The notes beneath the pieces are model-generated. The model was not told where the DNA came from, searched no databases, and saw only the letters and a program-made list of their open reading frames with translations. 64,000 nucleotides of DNA from Molanna angustata (Eukaryota; Arthropoda; Insecta; Trichoptera; Molannidae). Shown in pieces: positions 11,461-22,818 of the stretch. Both the position numbers and the translations under genes were made by a program. Where the stretch lies: contig OY754980.1 of the NCBI GenBank assembly GCA_963576475.1, positions 30,735,563-30,799,562 on the forward strand, read 5' to 3'. How positions within the stretch are numbered: the first letter of the stretch is position 1; each line of letters begins with the position of its first letter.

Positions 11461-12149
11461 AAGTTGTTTTATGATAGCAATACCGACAGGCATTTTATTT
11501 TACGGATTCAAAAATACATTTTTACGAAAATAATACATTTTGCTTTTAACAAATGCAAAATCTCAAATTGTTTTTTTTTTCAAAAAAATTCCAGAGTTTA
11601 ACAAACATTTTTTATTAAAAAAAACATTTTTTATGATAAATGTATGTGTTTAACTGTCTATATTTCCAAAGTTTTTAAAAATATTGAAAAAAGCCGAAAC
11701 ACCCCAACTAGAATATTTAATTTTCTACAAAAAATAAAAACATTATAGTAGTAGGTACATCTCAAATTTTTTTTAACAATTTTTATAAAAATTGAATTTA
11801 ATGAGGACATTGCTTTATACAATTTGTATGGCTGTCCCTTATACACAATATCTAAGAAGACTTAATAGTTTGATACTTAATCTCTAAACATACATACATA
11901 CCATCATGCTGTTTTCATATTCTGGGTAGGAAAAAACAGACTGACCTCCATACTATCCTATCTTGACATACATACCTACATGTGTTGTATAGAAAACAAA
12001 ATGTCTTAAAATATTAAATGATTTGGATCTATGGGTTTATAGTTTGTTACTTATTCTTCAACTATACATACTATCGATTTCGACAGTTGGATCTCATGTG
12101 CTACATGCAACTAGTCATATAATAACAGCCCTCTTTTGTCCAGAAATGG

Positions 12150-12504
12150 ACATAGTAAACCTCCGCCTCTGTGGACCTGTAAAAGAGGGAGACCAATGGC
12201 GTATTCGCACAAATGACGAGCTGTACGAAATATATCAGGCCCCAAGCATCTCAACGCATTTAAAACTGCTTAGGTTGAGATGGGCTGGACACGTACAAAG
12301 AATGCCAGAATCACGCGTCCCCAAAAGAATACTGAACGGACACCCAGGTGGAAGAAGACGAGTTGGAAGTTGGCTGAGGTGGGAGGATGAGGTCAGGAGG
12401 GATGCATAGCAGCTCCTAAAGGTGACAGGCTGGAGGACGGCAGCCGAGGACAGAATTAGTTGGAGGCAAAAGTTACAGGAGGCCAAGGCTCGATATGGGC
12501 TGTA
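12150..12504 (+). pseudogene. Non-LTR retrotransposon, reverse-transcriptase C-terminus
   Basis: Reads REGDQWRIRTNDELYEIY (first residue inferred from frame), then LKLLRLRWAGHVQRMPESRV, PKRILNGHPGGRRRVG and LRWEDEVRRDA. A TAG at 12407 interrupts it; the same frame continues QLLKVTGWRTAAEDRISW to a stop at 12502-12504. L-R-W-x-G-H-x-x-R-M and G-R-R-R-x-G ... R-W are hallmark C-terminal motifs of insect RTE/Jockey-like LINEs. The fragment ends about 170 bp before exon 2, in the same orientation as the gene. Confidence 0.85.
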
Positions 12505-12673
12505 GCGCCATCGAAGAGAAAGAAACCTCCACCTGAGACCTCCACAGCTCACTTTCATGGGCAGACCGCATCCGACCGCCTCCAGACACTCGTCTTCAAT
12601 CGTCGGACCACCTTGCTTGAACTTTACGTGTATTTAATAAAATTCAAATATACTGTTTTTTGTATGGTTTCAG

Positions 12674-12784
12674 TTTCACCAAGCGAGCCGCGCATCTTCG
12701 ACGGTCAGGGGAGAGAAATAGCTGGTGTAGCGGGACCTTTCAGGGAAGGATATGATCTGTACCTTGCTTGTCAAGTCTCTGGAG
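12674..12784 (+). CDS. Sidestep-like Ig-domain protein, exon 2 (start of Ig2)
   Basis: 111-bp internal exon after a TTTCAG acceptor and before GTAAGG. With one base from exon 1 it reads V-SPSEPRIFDGQG, then GPFREGYDLYLACQVSGG. The cysteine in LACQVSGG is the first disulfide cysteine of Ig2, and the split glycine codon at the end (phase 1) continues in exon 3. G-P-x-x-E-G-x-x-L-x-L-x-C followed by GG is the usual opening of the second Ig domain in Sidestep-like proteins (recall). The intron after it interrupts Ig2. A LINE fragment ends about 170 bp before the acceptor, and another of opposite orientation starts about 90 bp after the donor. Confidence 0.88.
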
Positions 12785-12872
12785 GTAAGGCTCTTCTTGT
12801 TGATAGCTTATCCTCATTCAAATAATAAGATATGTGATAGCTATACATTGATTAGTCTTCTTCTCTTCTTTC

Positions 12873-13544
12873 TCAGCCATCTCTCCACTGCTGGATGTAG
12901 GCCTCTTCTAATAGCTTCCACTCGTCTTTTTTCTGGGCTTTTCGAACCCATCCGCTTCCAGCGACAGGGACAATATCATCGGCCCACCTTTTCTGGGGCC
13001 GGCCTATTCCCCTTTTCATATCCCATGGTCTCCAATTTAGAATTCTGGGTGCCCATCTGTCCGTACCCTGTCTGGCAACATGACCTGCCCATTGCCATTT
13101 AAGTTTTGCAACTCGATCCATGACATCAACAACTTTTGTCTGGCGTCTGATTTCTTCATTTCTAATTTTGTCTCTTAGACTTACGCCTATCATTTGCCTT
13201 TCCATGGATCTCTGAGTGCATTTTAGCTTATGTATGGTCCTCGCAGTTAGCGTGATAGTTTCCAGACCATACGTAAGCACAGGCAGGATACATGTTTCAA
13301 AAACTTTTCTTTTCAGACATGTGGGAATATCTCTGTTTTTTAGGACATGTTTAAGTTTTCCAAAGGCTGCCCAACCTAGTCCGATCCTTCTGGGTATTTC
13401 TGCTGTCTGGTTATCCTTTCCTAATTTTATCTTGTGTCCAAGGTATATATATTCTTCAACAGCTTCAATTATTTTACTATCAATTGTGATAGTGCTGTTA
13501 GATGATGGACTCAAAACGAAAATCATGAGTCCATCATCTAACAT
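12873..13544 (-). pseudogene. Non-LTR retrotransposon, longest reverse-transcriptase fragment
   Basis: A 223-codon minus-strand reading with no stop. In order it has YIYLGHKIKLGKDN (Y-L-G-x-x-I), EIPRRIGLGWAAFGKLKHVL, CLKRKVFETCILPVLTYGLE (the typical C-x-L-P-V-L-x-Y-G), RSMERQMIGVSLRDKIRNEE, KLKWQWAGHVARQ, and GRPQKRWADDI ending in W-K-x-L-E-E-A-Y-I-Q-Q-W. This is the thumb and C-terminal region of an insect endonuclease-reverse transcriptase. The catalytic Y-x-D-D block and the endonuclease are absent (5'-truncated). The open frame suggests a relatively young insertion. Orientation is opposite to the host gene. Confidence 0.92.
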
Positions 13545-13937
13545 TGATTAGTACGATGGTGTAAATTCTACATATTATACACATTCTCTGTTGTATAATA
13601 AGTTACTACTCCCAAGTTCTTCAGGAGCTAACAAATTACAAAATTAATAAATTAGGAGTAGGTCTGTTGTCCTGTACTGTGCGGTGCGAAACAGGTCCTT
13701 CATACTCCTCGGTCATTCCGAATTTTTCAGAGCCAGGATTGCTATTTTCTGCCGACCCCTCTACGGACCTTGATCTTCCCCTTTATATTCAACAAAAGGA
13801 ATGAGTTTATCTCTCCTATCAAAATACGAAATTAAACGGATTATGACTGTTGTGAAAAACTGTCTGTCTGTCAGTGTTATTGGCTCTACATAAGACTTTA
13901 CCATGTCGGTCCAGTTTACACTAAAACTTCAAATATT

Positions 13938-14360
13938 TTAAGACGTTTGTTGACTATTTCCTTCTATCTCCCAGCGTCGTTTACCTTGATGACTGAGGAA
14001 AGTGATCTCCAACTGATGTACCACATTCGAAGTTCTTCTTGGCTTCTCTCTGTCTCCAACAAGGTGTGTCGCATCTCTATTAATGGAGTTGGCAACATCC
14101 TTGACCTGGTCGATGATGTCGATCCATTTCATCGTTGATTTCTGTCTCGGTCTTCTTCCCGGAACGCTCCCCAACATTAGTTACCTATCGAGGCTTTCAC
14201 TTTCTCTCGATGGCCAAAGAATTAGTGTATCCTTTGGATGCAGGGCGAAGAAATTGATGTGGAGCTCATGAAGTATGGATACGTTTATTCCATTCTCCGT
14301 CCATGATAAGTGGAGCATTCTTCTCCGACACTGCATTTCAAACTCGTTAATTTTCTTTCG
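13938..14360 (-). pseudogene. Non-LTR retrotransposon tail, broken
   Basis: Minus frames give EFEMQCRRRMLHLSW, INVSILHELHINFFALHP and then PGRRPRQKSTMKWIDIIDQV. Matches the C-terminal R-R-M-L-x-I-x-W ... G-R-R-x-x-R-x-x-x-x-W-x-D pattern. Several frame changes. Confidence 0.75.
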
Positions 14361-14524
14361 ATCTAATTAGTTACCATAAATAACAAGGTATATTGAGTTA
14401 CAGAGAATTTCAAGGTGATATGTCTTTTTGATGACACTTTCTTTTAACACCGTTGCAAAATGTTGTGAAATATATTTTTTTTGCATTAATTATCGGACAA
14501 TTAACCATGTCGAATATAAATATA

Positions 14525-14580
14525 ACAAGTACCTACCCAACAATTAGTTGCCACATTTTGGAGACATTATGCTAATTGTA
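14525..14580 (-). mobile_element. SINE S1 3'-part fragment
   Basis: Contains AGTTGCCACATTTTGGAGAC, the complement of the S1 body block GTCTCCAGAATGTGGCAACT. Confidence 0.6.
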
Positions 14581-14834
14581 GTATTTCATTTCACTGGCTC
14601 GTCCCTGCTTCAAGTAGTTCATATAAAGGCACGCGTACCTACTCACGATTTCGCGACTGCCGACTGACAAACCTTAAAATTCACCACAGCTCAATTTTAC
14701 CAAGTTCAGATGGCCTGTCAAAGTTGGCGTAAACGCCAAAATTTTCGATATAAAGATTATTAAATACTTTTGAAAATCATACAGCTTAGTTAATTATATG
14801 CTGAGAAATATAATTTATTTAAAAAATGCGATCT

Positions 14835-15192
14835 AATGCGAATACATAAAATAATTATTCCTAACCTCAAATGTCAAAGGTGTTGATAATTTTTTTCCCG
14901 CAAGCAATTTCCATTTAATTTATAAAAAGCCGCTTTTTATCATTAAAGAGCAAGTGAACCTAACCGAAAATCATACAGGATGTAATAAAATACAACGAAA
15001 TAATAGTATGATGTATACGTAAATCTCCATTCCCCTATGCTTTTTGTTAAGTTCGGTTAGTTTTTAACAATAATAGCGACTCGCATGAGCGGGTTGCTTT
15101 GTAAATTTAATACAAATTGGTTGTAGGTAAAATGCTATGAACACCTTTGTCATTTGAGGTTAGGAATTAGTTTATTATGTATTCGCATTAGA
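14835..15192. mobile_element. Foldback MITE (~358 bp)
   Basis: ATGCGAATACATAAAATAAT ... CCTAACCTCAAATGTCAAAG at the left is mirrored by CTTTGTCATTTGAGGTTAGG ... TTATGTATTCGCAT at the right. Arms of about 55 bp; no coding capacity. Confidence 0.8.
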
Positions 15193-16790
15193 GAGAAAGA
15201 AGCAAAACAAGATCAAATGAATAAATAAAAGCCAATAAATGATTGAATGGAACTCGGTTCTCTCTGCCAACCCCGCGACGGAGACGAAGTGATAGTGTTT
15301 ATGTAAGTGCATAAGTGATACAAATTTAAAGTATTTTTTCGTGTAGCATTTTAGCTGGCGCCACAAATATGACATCAAAAAAAGTCTTGACATTCTGTCA
15401 CATAATATCTTGGCATGTCATTTTTACCAATTTGTGTTACCTACATAACTCGTTATAAATAGGGACCAACCTACCAGTAAAAATATATTTTGTCTGAGCT
15501 AACCGAGAGGTCCTGTCTTGAGTGGCTAATGAAAAATCTCACAAAAGTGAAAAATGAGATGGAAAGATTATTTCAAGTAATCTTAAAGATTTCACATTTA
15601 GTGCCAAAACCACGACAGTTTTTATTTTAAATACATCTAAGATCATTAAAATGTTTCTATAATTTTATAATTAATGTTTGTTTCAAGTTAATTAAACCGA
15701 ACTAGTACTTACACAGTAGAGGACTGTTATCGAATAGATGAAAATGTCTCGTTGGTATCAGGGTCACGCAATTCGTGCAGAAAAGTATTATCTCCTTAAA
15801 CTTATACTCAAGGAAAACATAGTGGACCGAACCGGGACATGTCGAACGCCTGCACAGCTGCATTCTGCATATCGCAGAATGATATAACGCCTGGATCGCT
15901 GCAGGCTGTATACCATTTTATGTCAAATGACTGGATCACTTCATACCGCATATTGAATAATGAGTGCTATTCTGAAATTTCTTCAATTGTATTGAATTGA
16001 ATCCAATTACAATAGCTGTAATTGTGTGCCAATTAATTGTCACCCAAAAGTAACTACACACTTGTGGTTATTCTGAATAATATGCTGTATTGTATTGTCT
16101 ATGATCAAAAGCAATTGTAACTATTTTCAGATAATTCTGTTATAACTCAACACCCATTTATACTCACTAAAACTGATTGTATTTTGCTTAAAATATAACT
16201 TCTAAAATAATACAAATCAATAAAGACATTATATTTGGATGTCAAGGTTTTTTTAACAACATACATAAGTACGCATATTTAAAAGGAAAAACTGCACATT
16301 TTGTTACTTAGGTTATAAATACGTAGGTACATACCTACATAAATCTTCTCTGGTAGATTTAGGTTATATGTTTATTTTTATAAGACATATAAATCTTTTT
16401 TGTATTTGAAACATCAAATATTGAGTAGGAATATTTGATACCAATACGAATAAAAAAATCCAAAATGTCGGCAACACAAATAGTGATGAATATGCTGCCA
16501 TGCATCTCAACAACAAGATTAATATTAAGGTATTTTATCCTTTAATCATTAGAAATATTCTGTCAGTTTCCTCCAAATATTCAACTGAAGCCAAAGCTGC
16601 ATATTCTTATGCCATTTAATCAAAAATCTAAATATTTAATCGATCAAAACTTCAAACTTCAATTTAAACAACACGCTTTAAGCGCTTGTTATGATTTCAA
16701 TAACATTTTCAATTGACCATTCCAATGCCGCCATTTTGAATTAGGATAATGTCTAAAATCAATAGGTATTTATCGTATTTATGTCGATTT
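15193..16790. other. No gene recognised
   Basis: AT-rich intron. Some GC-rich patches near 15820-15910 are non-coding by eye. No repeat family could be assigned with confidence. Confidence 0.4.
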
Positions 16791-16792
16791 AT

Positions 16793-16931
16793 TGTGTTTT
16801 CAGTGTGGATTTGTGAGAGGACAAATGTCATAATTGTCCAGAATGTGGCAACTTGTTATCGGGTTCGTGGTAAATTATTGCTTGACATTTTACCTGTATG
16901 TTACCCGTGAAGCAAAACAAATATAATATTA
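16793..16931 (+). mobile_element. SINE S1 remnant abutting exon 3
   Basis: Contains TTGTGTTTTCAGTGTGGAT, CCAGAATGTGGCAACTTGTT and the TGTTACCCGTGAAGCAA tail block, all parts of the S1 body and tail seen at 37355-37590. The tRNA-like head is missing. The remnant ends about 20 bp before the exon 3 acceptor. Confidence 0.8.
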
Positions 16932-16950
16932 AACTAATTCCTTTATCCAG

Positions 16951-17157
16951 GCAGACCTTCACCCACAGTCAGCTGGTGGCATGGCGATACAGAGCTGGAA
17001 AGTCTCCTGGACCCAACAAGTCCTCCCGGTATTGTGACAAAGCAGCTTTTCGTCAGCACAGTCACAAGACAACTGTACGCTTCAAGACTTCAATGCAGAG
17101 CTTACGTATCCCACCTGATGCCTCCAGTTATCAAGGAAGTCCAGCTACAGGTGTACT
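16951..17157 (+). CDS. Sidestep-like Ig-domain protein, exon 3 (end of Ig2)
   Basis: 207-bp internal exon with acceptor CAG at 16948-16950 and donor GTAAGT at 17158. In the frame fixed by exon 2 it begins GRPSPTVSWWHGDTELESLL, contains LQCRAYVSHLMPPV and ends VQLQVY plus one base. P-x-V-x-W-W holds the Ig2 core tryptophan and the cysteine of LQCRA is the second Ig2 cysteine. The open frame that starts at 16898 and crosses this exon is a different, spurious frame. The frame given here is set by splice phase on both sides: exon 2 ends with one base and this exon supplies the other two; this exon ends T and exon 4 begins TA, giving Leu. Only about 20 bp separate the acceptor from the tail of a SINE remnant. 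Confidence 0.9.
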
Positions 17158-17240
17158 GTAAGTTTGATCTGTTATTAATAATTTAGTAAATTTAAATGCA
17201 TATTTCTGATGTCTTTGTACTGGTTCTTTAGTTTATGTGA

Positions 17241-17284
17241 ATCAAATCAAGACTAGTATCAGGAGATACTAGTCTTGATTTGAT
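17241..17284. repeat. Perfect 20-bp hairpin
   Basis: ATCAAATCAAGACTAGTATC at 17241-17260 is exactly complementary to 17265-17284, with a four-base loop AGGA. It directly precedes the 57-bp array. Confidence 0.95.
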
Positions 17285-17565
17285 AGTAATAATAGGTGTA
17301 TGTATCATACCTACGATATGTGAATTATAGAATATTCATTAAGTAATAATAGGTGTATGTATCATACCTACGATATGTGAATTATAGATTATTCATTAAG
17401 TAATAATAGGTGTATGTATCATACCTACGATATGTGAATTATAGAATATTCATTAAGTAATAATAGGTGTATGTATCATACCTACGATATGTGAATTATA
17501 GAATATTCATTAAGTAATAATAGGTGTATGTATCATACCTACGATATTTGAATTATAGAATATTT
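17285..17565. repeat. 57-bp tandem repeat, five copies
   Basis: Units start at 17285, 17343, 17400, 17457 and 17514 and contain GTAATAATAGGTGTATGTAT, CATACCTACGATATGTGAAT and a TATTCATTAA end. Nearly identical. Starts 127 bp after the exon 3 donor and runs directly into repeat A. Confidence 0.95.
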
Positions 17566-18060
17566 TTTAACAGATTTTTAATTATCTCAATAGAGACGAA
17601 GTTGGAATATTTACTGTAGGAGAACCGGGAAATCAAGGCACCTACCAAGGCATCATCGGCTGGTTTACGTGATCACTTTATGCGCTTGCGCAACGTTCAC
17701 CAATTATGCCTTTGTAATGAGATCCCTATCAATTCAATTTTGAAAGTTCTACATATTGTAATACTGAAATTCTTTTCGCTTGAAAATAAGGAATTTTTAC
17801 TACAGCCATCCATGTGTGAAATTATGAACAACATTCTATTAATTTTTGTTTATTTTTGTTGTAACGCCATCTATTGAGAGAATTGGTTTTTTGTAAATAA
17901 TGAGAGCAACAATTCTTATACCTGAGGTGACAAATGCATTTTTCGCATAGAAGTCACCCCTGAATTGCGCCAGACTAATAAGGTCATTTTTGTCTTATTT
18001 ACCTACTTGTACCAATGTGTAAGTAATCGATTATATAATATTCATTGTTTCGACGGCTAC
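17566..18060 (+). repeat. Interspersed repeat A, long copy
   Basis: Has CTCAATAGAGACGAAGTTGG, TAGGAGAACCGGGAAATCAA, ACGTGATCACTTTATGCGCT and the distal AACGCCATCTATTGAGAGAA block. The same order is found at 32565-32830, 41395-41640 and 61615-61925, and reversed at 39180-39720 and 40130-40275. Family unknown; non-coding. Confidence 0.85.
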
Positions 18061-19290
18061 CTTGTGGTATTCCATATTTCCATTTAATATTATAAAAAAA
18101 ATGTGAATTATAGCTTTAATTGTCATAATACACCAGTCGATGGGAGGATTGCTATCCCGAAACTATAGGTACGTGTTAAATTTAGCACACCAAGTGGTAT
18201 AGTGCAAAGTATTTGTAGTTAAATCCATTAATTTTATAAAATGAAGACTTGTTTCTGTATTCTGCATTTTTTTTACAAAATGACATTTTTAATATAACAT
18301 ATAGTCAACCATCGAAACCCTCAGGGTTTATCTGAAGTTGACGAGTTCAGTATTTGGTAGTTTTAATATACATAATCAACCAACGTCAGCCGAGCAACTC
18401 AAAGAGCATGCTCTTGCACATAGCTGTTGTCACGGACCTCATCATAAGTAAACTTTCAGTATACTTCAGATGTGTCACTCAATACATAGAAGCTGTAACC
18501 GGATAATCATAAGGTTTCTCGCATCTCCGCTATAGGGGCAATGAATACGCGATCGGTCCACGGCAAATTTAAATTTCCATTTTAAAATGTTTCCAGCTTT
18601 GAGGAATGGATTCAAGGATAACTTAAATAAAAAATAACCATTTTTCAATCACTATTTATTAAAAAAAACACATATGATGGATTTTATTTGCAATATTTCA
18701 AAAATCATGCCAAATAATTCATAAAATACATTGTTCTAAATAAAATGTGCATTGTAGATTATTAGGTTTTTTTAATTTATTTTCCACAAAGAAAGATTTA
18801 ATACTGATTTTCGGAAAACTATATAACTTCACTTCGCCGTATTTCACTTGACAATTTATTCAAAACACAACAAAACTTGTCAGCCATCTTGCGAAGATAA
18901 TCGAAAAACACAAAAAGCTGGCAATAGAATAACACCATCGCCATCACATGGCGTGATAGTGTGTATGTAGATGAACACCGAAAACAACAAGAATTTTACA
19001 AAATCACACGTGTTATATTTATTATCTGGTTTACTTCAAGATTTTAAAGGATCAAAATGTTTCGCGTCACAACAAACAACAAAACACAACTGAAGTATGC
19101 TGAAGGTCTGAAAATTTTACATACATTACATTTTCAAAAATACCAGCATAAAAAAAAAAATAGCGCCACCTTTGGAGATGTAAGCGTAAAGTAAAACCAG
19201 TGCTACCAATAGAGTGCCACCGGCGTGGTATTCTTATAAGAACCCCCACCAGTTAATCACCCCCGCCATACTCAACCCGCCCACACTCGC
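18061..19290. other. No gene recognised
   Basis: AT-rich intron with no coding signal or recognised repeat. Confidence 0.4.
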
Positions 19291-19292
19291 CA

Positions 19293-19484
19293 ATGGAAGA
19301 TGACAACACGCACAATAGAATCAGTCACATTTCAGATTCTGAAGATGAACTAGTACAGTTTGAAAACGTTCCATCCAATATATATGTGAAGTGGAAGAAA
19401 CAAAGTTTTTTGTTAACAAATTTTTTATTTAAAAATTTTTATTTACTTAATTATTATGGATTTCCACAGTGTTACATAAAATAA
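19293..19484 (+). other. Acidic short open frame, unrecognised
   Basis: ATG-initiated 63-codon frame beginning MEDDNTHNRISHISDSEDEL. The acidic start resembles N-termini of DNA-transposon proteins (for example piggyBac-like), but the rest (VQFENVPSNIYVKWKKQSF) gives no family and the frame dissolves into AT-rich sequence. Possibly a truncated transposase N-terminus. Confidence 0.25.
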
Positions 19485-20339
19485 TTTCAACGAATTGCTA
19501 TAATATGTTTTGAAAATATCGCAATAGTAATTATTTTTTTTTAACGTGTTCAATGGAAATTTATAAATTTTTGTAAAACGATATATTTATCTCTTTAAAG
19601 TATACAAGATAATAGAGCGTTGGAAAAAGCTACTCGTTTCAATTTAAATTGTAAAACGTCCTACTTTCTATTCACTCTTTTTGTAGGCGCACTTCTAGGG
19701 ATCTAGAACTACTAATTTTATTTTAATACCCTTTTCAATTTTAAATTTCTTTTCGCATCTCGATTTTAATATTCTGCCCAATTTTCCAGCTACAAAAACA
19801 ACTCATTATAATTTCTCCTACGCAGTATATAATATATACAAATTAATCTTAAACTAAATTCGCTCCACCTCGAAGACGGAATGAAATCTATTTGTTATCC
19901 CTATTTTGATGTCAAAATTTTTGAAAACTAATAAATCACCCGAAATTATGCGAATGGGAGTGTTTTGACAATTCCTGACAGATTGAGTGATGACTCTTCC
20001 ATGTAGATTGATCCATCGGCCGGGAGGTTTTCTCCAAATAGACAATAATATTAAAAAAAATTGACATTTCTTCTTTTGCCTCGTGATTCCTTTGTCTATA
20101 TGAAATAATATTGTGAAACGATTTTGTATGGAAAATGTGACACACCTTAGTATTTAAATCGAATATTTATATGATAACATTTACATAATATATAGGTACT
20201 CGTGTATAGGTACGCTAACCTTGGATTTTTCCCTGCCGCTAGTTTATGATATTTCTACTTTATATATCAATAGAGACGATGTCGAAGTGTATATTTATGT
20301 ATAGAATAAAATATTCAAGTAGAAGTGCACTTTTTTATT

Positions 20340-20797
20340 TATTTATTATTATGACGTTTGTTATTTGGATGCAGTTGAAATGAGATCGCTTAGAAGAATT
20401 TGTAACAGAACGATGTATGACAGAGTTCGAAATGAAGATACAAGGAAAGAATGTAAGATGAAGAAAGATGTAATTAACAGAATAAACTGAATACATTGAG
20501 ATGGTTTGGCCACATGGGGAGAATGAATCCTAAACGCCTGACGTAGAAAATAGAAATTACGTACAGGGATGGAATGATAGATCGGGGCCGCCCAAAGAAG
20601 GGATGGTACGTCCATGTGAACGGTATTTTAAAAGACGGATATGTTAGAAGCGTGAACAACAGACGAAGATGTATAAGATAATGCATGACTGTCGACGAGA
20701 CTATGAATGTGTGTCAAGATAAAAATAAGTGGCGTTGCTCTCTCTGCCTTCTCCGTGAGGGACATGGCGTGATGGTATGTATGTATGTATGTAAAAA
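20340..20797 (+). pseudogene. LINE 3' end with ATGT tail
   Basis: Reads DAVEMRSLRRICNRTMYDRV, then LRWFGHMGRMNPKRLT after a frame change, then RGRPKKGWYVHVNGILKDG and NNRRRC. It ends in ATGGCGTGATGGTATGTATG and a short ATGT run, the 3' terminus of this LINE family (also at 41998, 29040, 56270). Stops and frameshifts are present. Confidence 0.85.
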
Positions 20798-21189
20798 ATT
20801 AAAATGAATAAGCTTAATTGATTTTATATTGATTTCTATATTGATTTTAAAGAACCAACAGTTAACAATATGAATTTACAATAGGTATAATTATATTAAC
20901 AGGATATTTTATTTTATTTTATTTTATTGAACACAGACACAGGCATGAATGCCCAAAATTTTCTGCGTATAAAAGTTATACAAATGAAGTACATTGTAAG
21001 TATTGAATGTATGTAGGTATACAGTTTCCTACCTACACTACACTATGCAGTGTACGGAAGGTGCAGTGTCTATTTTATATACCTACACATATAATATTAT
21101 TATGTTGCGGGTGGAAGTTACATTAGCAAGTTCACAGTTGTAGACCCAAAGATTTTTATCTTTGATTCCACAACAATTAAACAAATGAA

Positions 21190-21510
21190 ATATCTTCTTC
21201 TTCTTCTCTGCGTGCCGTATCAGGTCCCCCCGACGTTGGCGATCACTCTGGAGAATGCCTCTCTGTCCTGCGCCATTCGGACTAGCTCTCCTACCTGCGT
21301 TATTCCAGTCCACTGCCGGATATTGCGCAGCCAAGACATCTGCCTTCTCCCTACTCCACGACGACCCTCAATCTTGCCTTGTATTATCATTTGCAACAAT
21401 TTATACTTTTCTCCTCGCAGAATGTGGCCCAAATATGATATCTTACGAATTTTTATATTTGTCAGAAGTTCTCTGCTCGTATGTGCTTGACGCAAAACTT
21501 GTACGTTGGA
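21190..21510 (-). pseudogene. Non-LTR retrotransposon, C-terminal fragment
   Basis: Minus-strand frame reads RKISYLGHILRGEKYKLLQM, IIQGKIEGRRGVGRRQMSWL, RNIRQWTGITQVGELVRMAQ and DREAFSRVIANVGGT, to the stop after a typical C-terminus. This is the G-K-x-E-G-R-R-G-x-G-R ... S-W-L-x-N-I-R-x-W class of LINE end. A second copy is at 36296-36745. Confidence 0.88.
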
Positions 21511-21980
21511 TATTAAATCTGTCCACGGTATTAAATGAAATATGAATACACAAATTAAACAAACCTTTTAAAAGTTCTTTTAAATAGTTTAAACTAAGTA
21601 CATAAATTATTTAACAATTGCAAAAATATTTTTTTAACACAGGTACCTATATTAAAATATAAAAAAGATAAAAAAAGAAAAGACTTGGGAAGAATAGGTA
21701 TATTAACCATTTAGCCATCCGCATCCGCAATAAAAAACGAGTTAATACTGACCGACCAGTCAGTATTGTGTTCACTATTCAGTATAATATACAGTATACA
21801 GTGTTTAATGCTATGTAGGTAATAAATAATATTGTTGCAAGAAGTATGCACCGAAGTTTTACACCACAAACTATTGTAGGAAACACAGACAAATTCATGT
21901 AATAATTGTTAAGACTATCCTTACCTAATAATAGGATCATCGAGATTTTCAGTGAATCATTTTTTAAAGGCTGTTTTTTT

Positions 21981-22090
21981 CGGCGTTCGTGGCTCAGTTG
22001 GTTAGGTATCTGATTGCTGATCCAAAGGTCCCGGGTTCGATTCCCGATGGAGACACAGTTTTTAATTGTGTTTTCAGTCTGGATCTGTAA
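21981..22090 (+). mobile_element. SINE S1 (tRNA-derived), 5' part
   Basis: Head GGCGTTCGTGGCTCAGTTGG has the pol III A box, and GGTTCGATTCCC the B box. The copy is split: the body resumes at 22819 after a 728-bp insertion. Confidence 0.9.
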
Positions 22091-22818
22091 CGCGACGTCC
22101 TACGTAGGCGATTCAAAGCGAATGCGAAGCGACGCGGCGCGGCGCGATAATAACAAACAGTCGGTAACTATGAAAGTGTCCTACGTTACCGACCGCGAGT
22201 AGATTTCGATGCGGCGCAGCGCGATTCGAAGCGAACGCGATCAGTTGGTTTGATATTTTCGCGCGAATTGAAAGCGGTGCCATTGTTTTTTGACATGTCA
22301 GAAACAGAAATTTTAATTTCTGTCCATGAACGTCCCATATTATGTAACAAAAGAAATATTATTATCGAACCGCGAATGGGATGATTTGGCAAAAATAAAT
22401 GGGACTACAAGTAAACACTTTTATTTATTGCTATTTTACAAATAGTAAAAAAGTTTTCTCTCTCTTTCACAAATGGCAAATTTTGATATGTTTCCCGGAA
22501 AGATGTAAATTCAGTCTCATTTATTAATTCAAGATCACGTAATTCTTCATACAAATTGTGATATTCCCCATAAATATGCCTCTCTAAGTACACAATATTA
22601 GTTTTACTTCTCTGCCGTACATACTTCTTGAGTATTTTATATTTAAGAAATGAATTTTCCAATAATATTCGCTACATACTACGTACATCCATGACAGTAG
22701 CTAGCGGCAGAGGGAACGATTCTCGCACACGTAGGACAGAGACGCCGCGTCGCACCGCATCGCATTGGCATCGCTTCGCAATCGCGTTCGCTTTGAATCG
22801 CCTACGTAGGACGTCGCG
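22091..22818. mobile_element. DNA transposon nested in SINE S1
   Basis: Terminal inverted repeats: CGCGACGTCCTACGTAGG followed by CGATTCAAAGCGAA at the left is matched exactly, inverted, at the right for about 32 bp and loosely beyond, in GCGA-rich sequence. The minus-strand frame at 22662-22405 reads MENSFLKYKILKKYVRQRSK, YGEYHNLYEELRDLELINET, EFTSF. E-Y-H-x-L-x-x-E-L-R-x-x ... F-x-x-F is like the N-terminus of PIF/Harbinger-type transposases (recall; family uncertain). The catalytic part is missing, so this is a non-autonomous deletion derivative. The palindromic ends (GACGTC, TACGTA) prevent a sure target duplication. Confidence 0.8.

Noticed and set aside
16898..17161. 87-codon open frame over exon 3
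   Set aside because: Wrong frame. Splice phases from exons 2 and 4 and the Ig motifs (VSWW, LQCRA) are in another frame.
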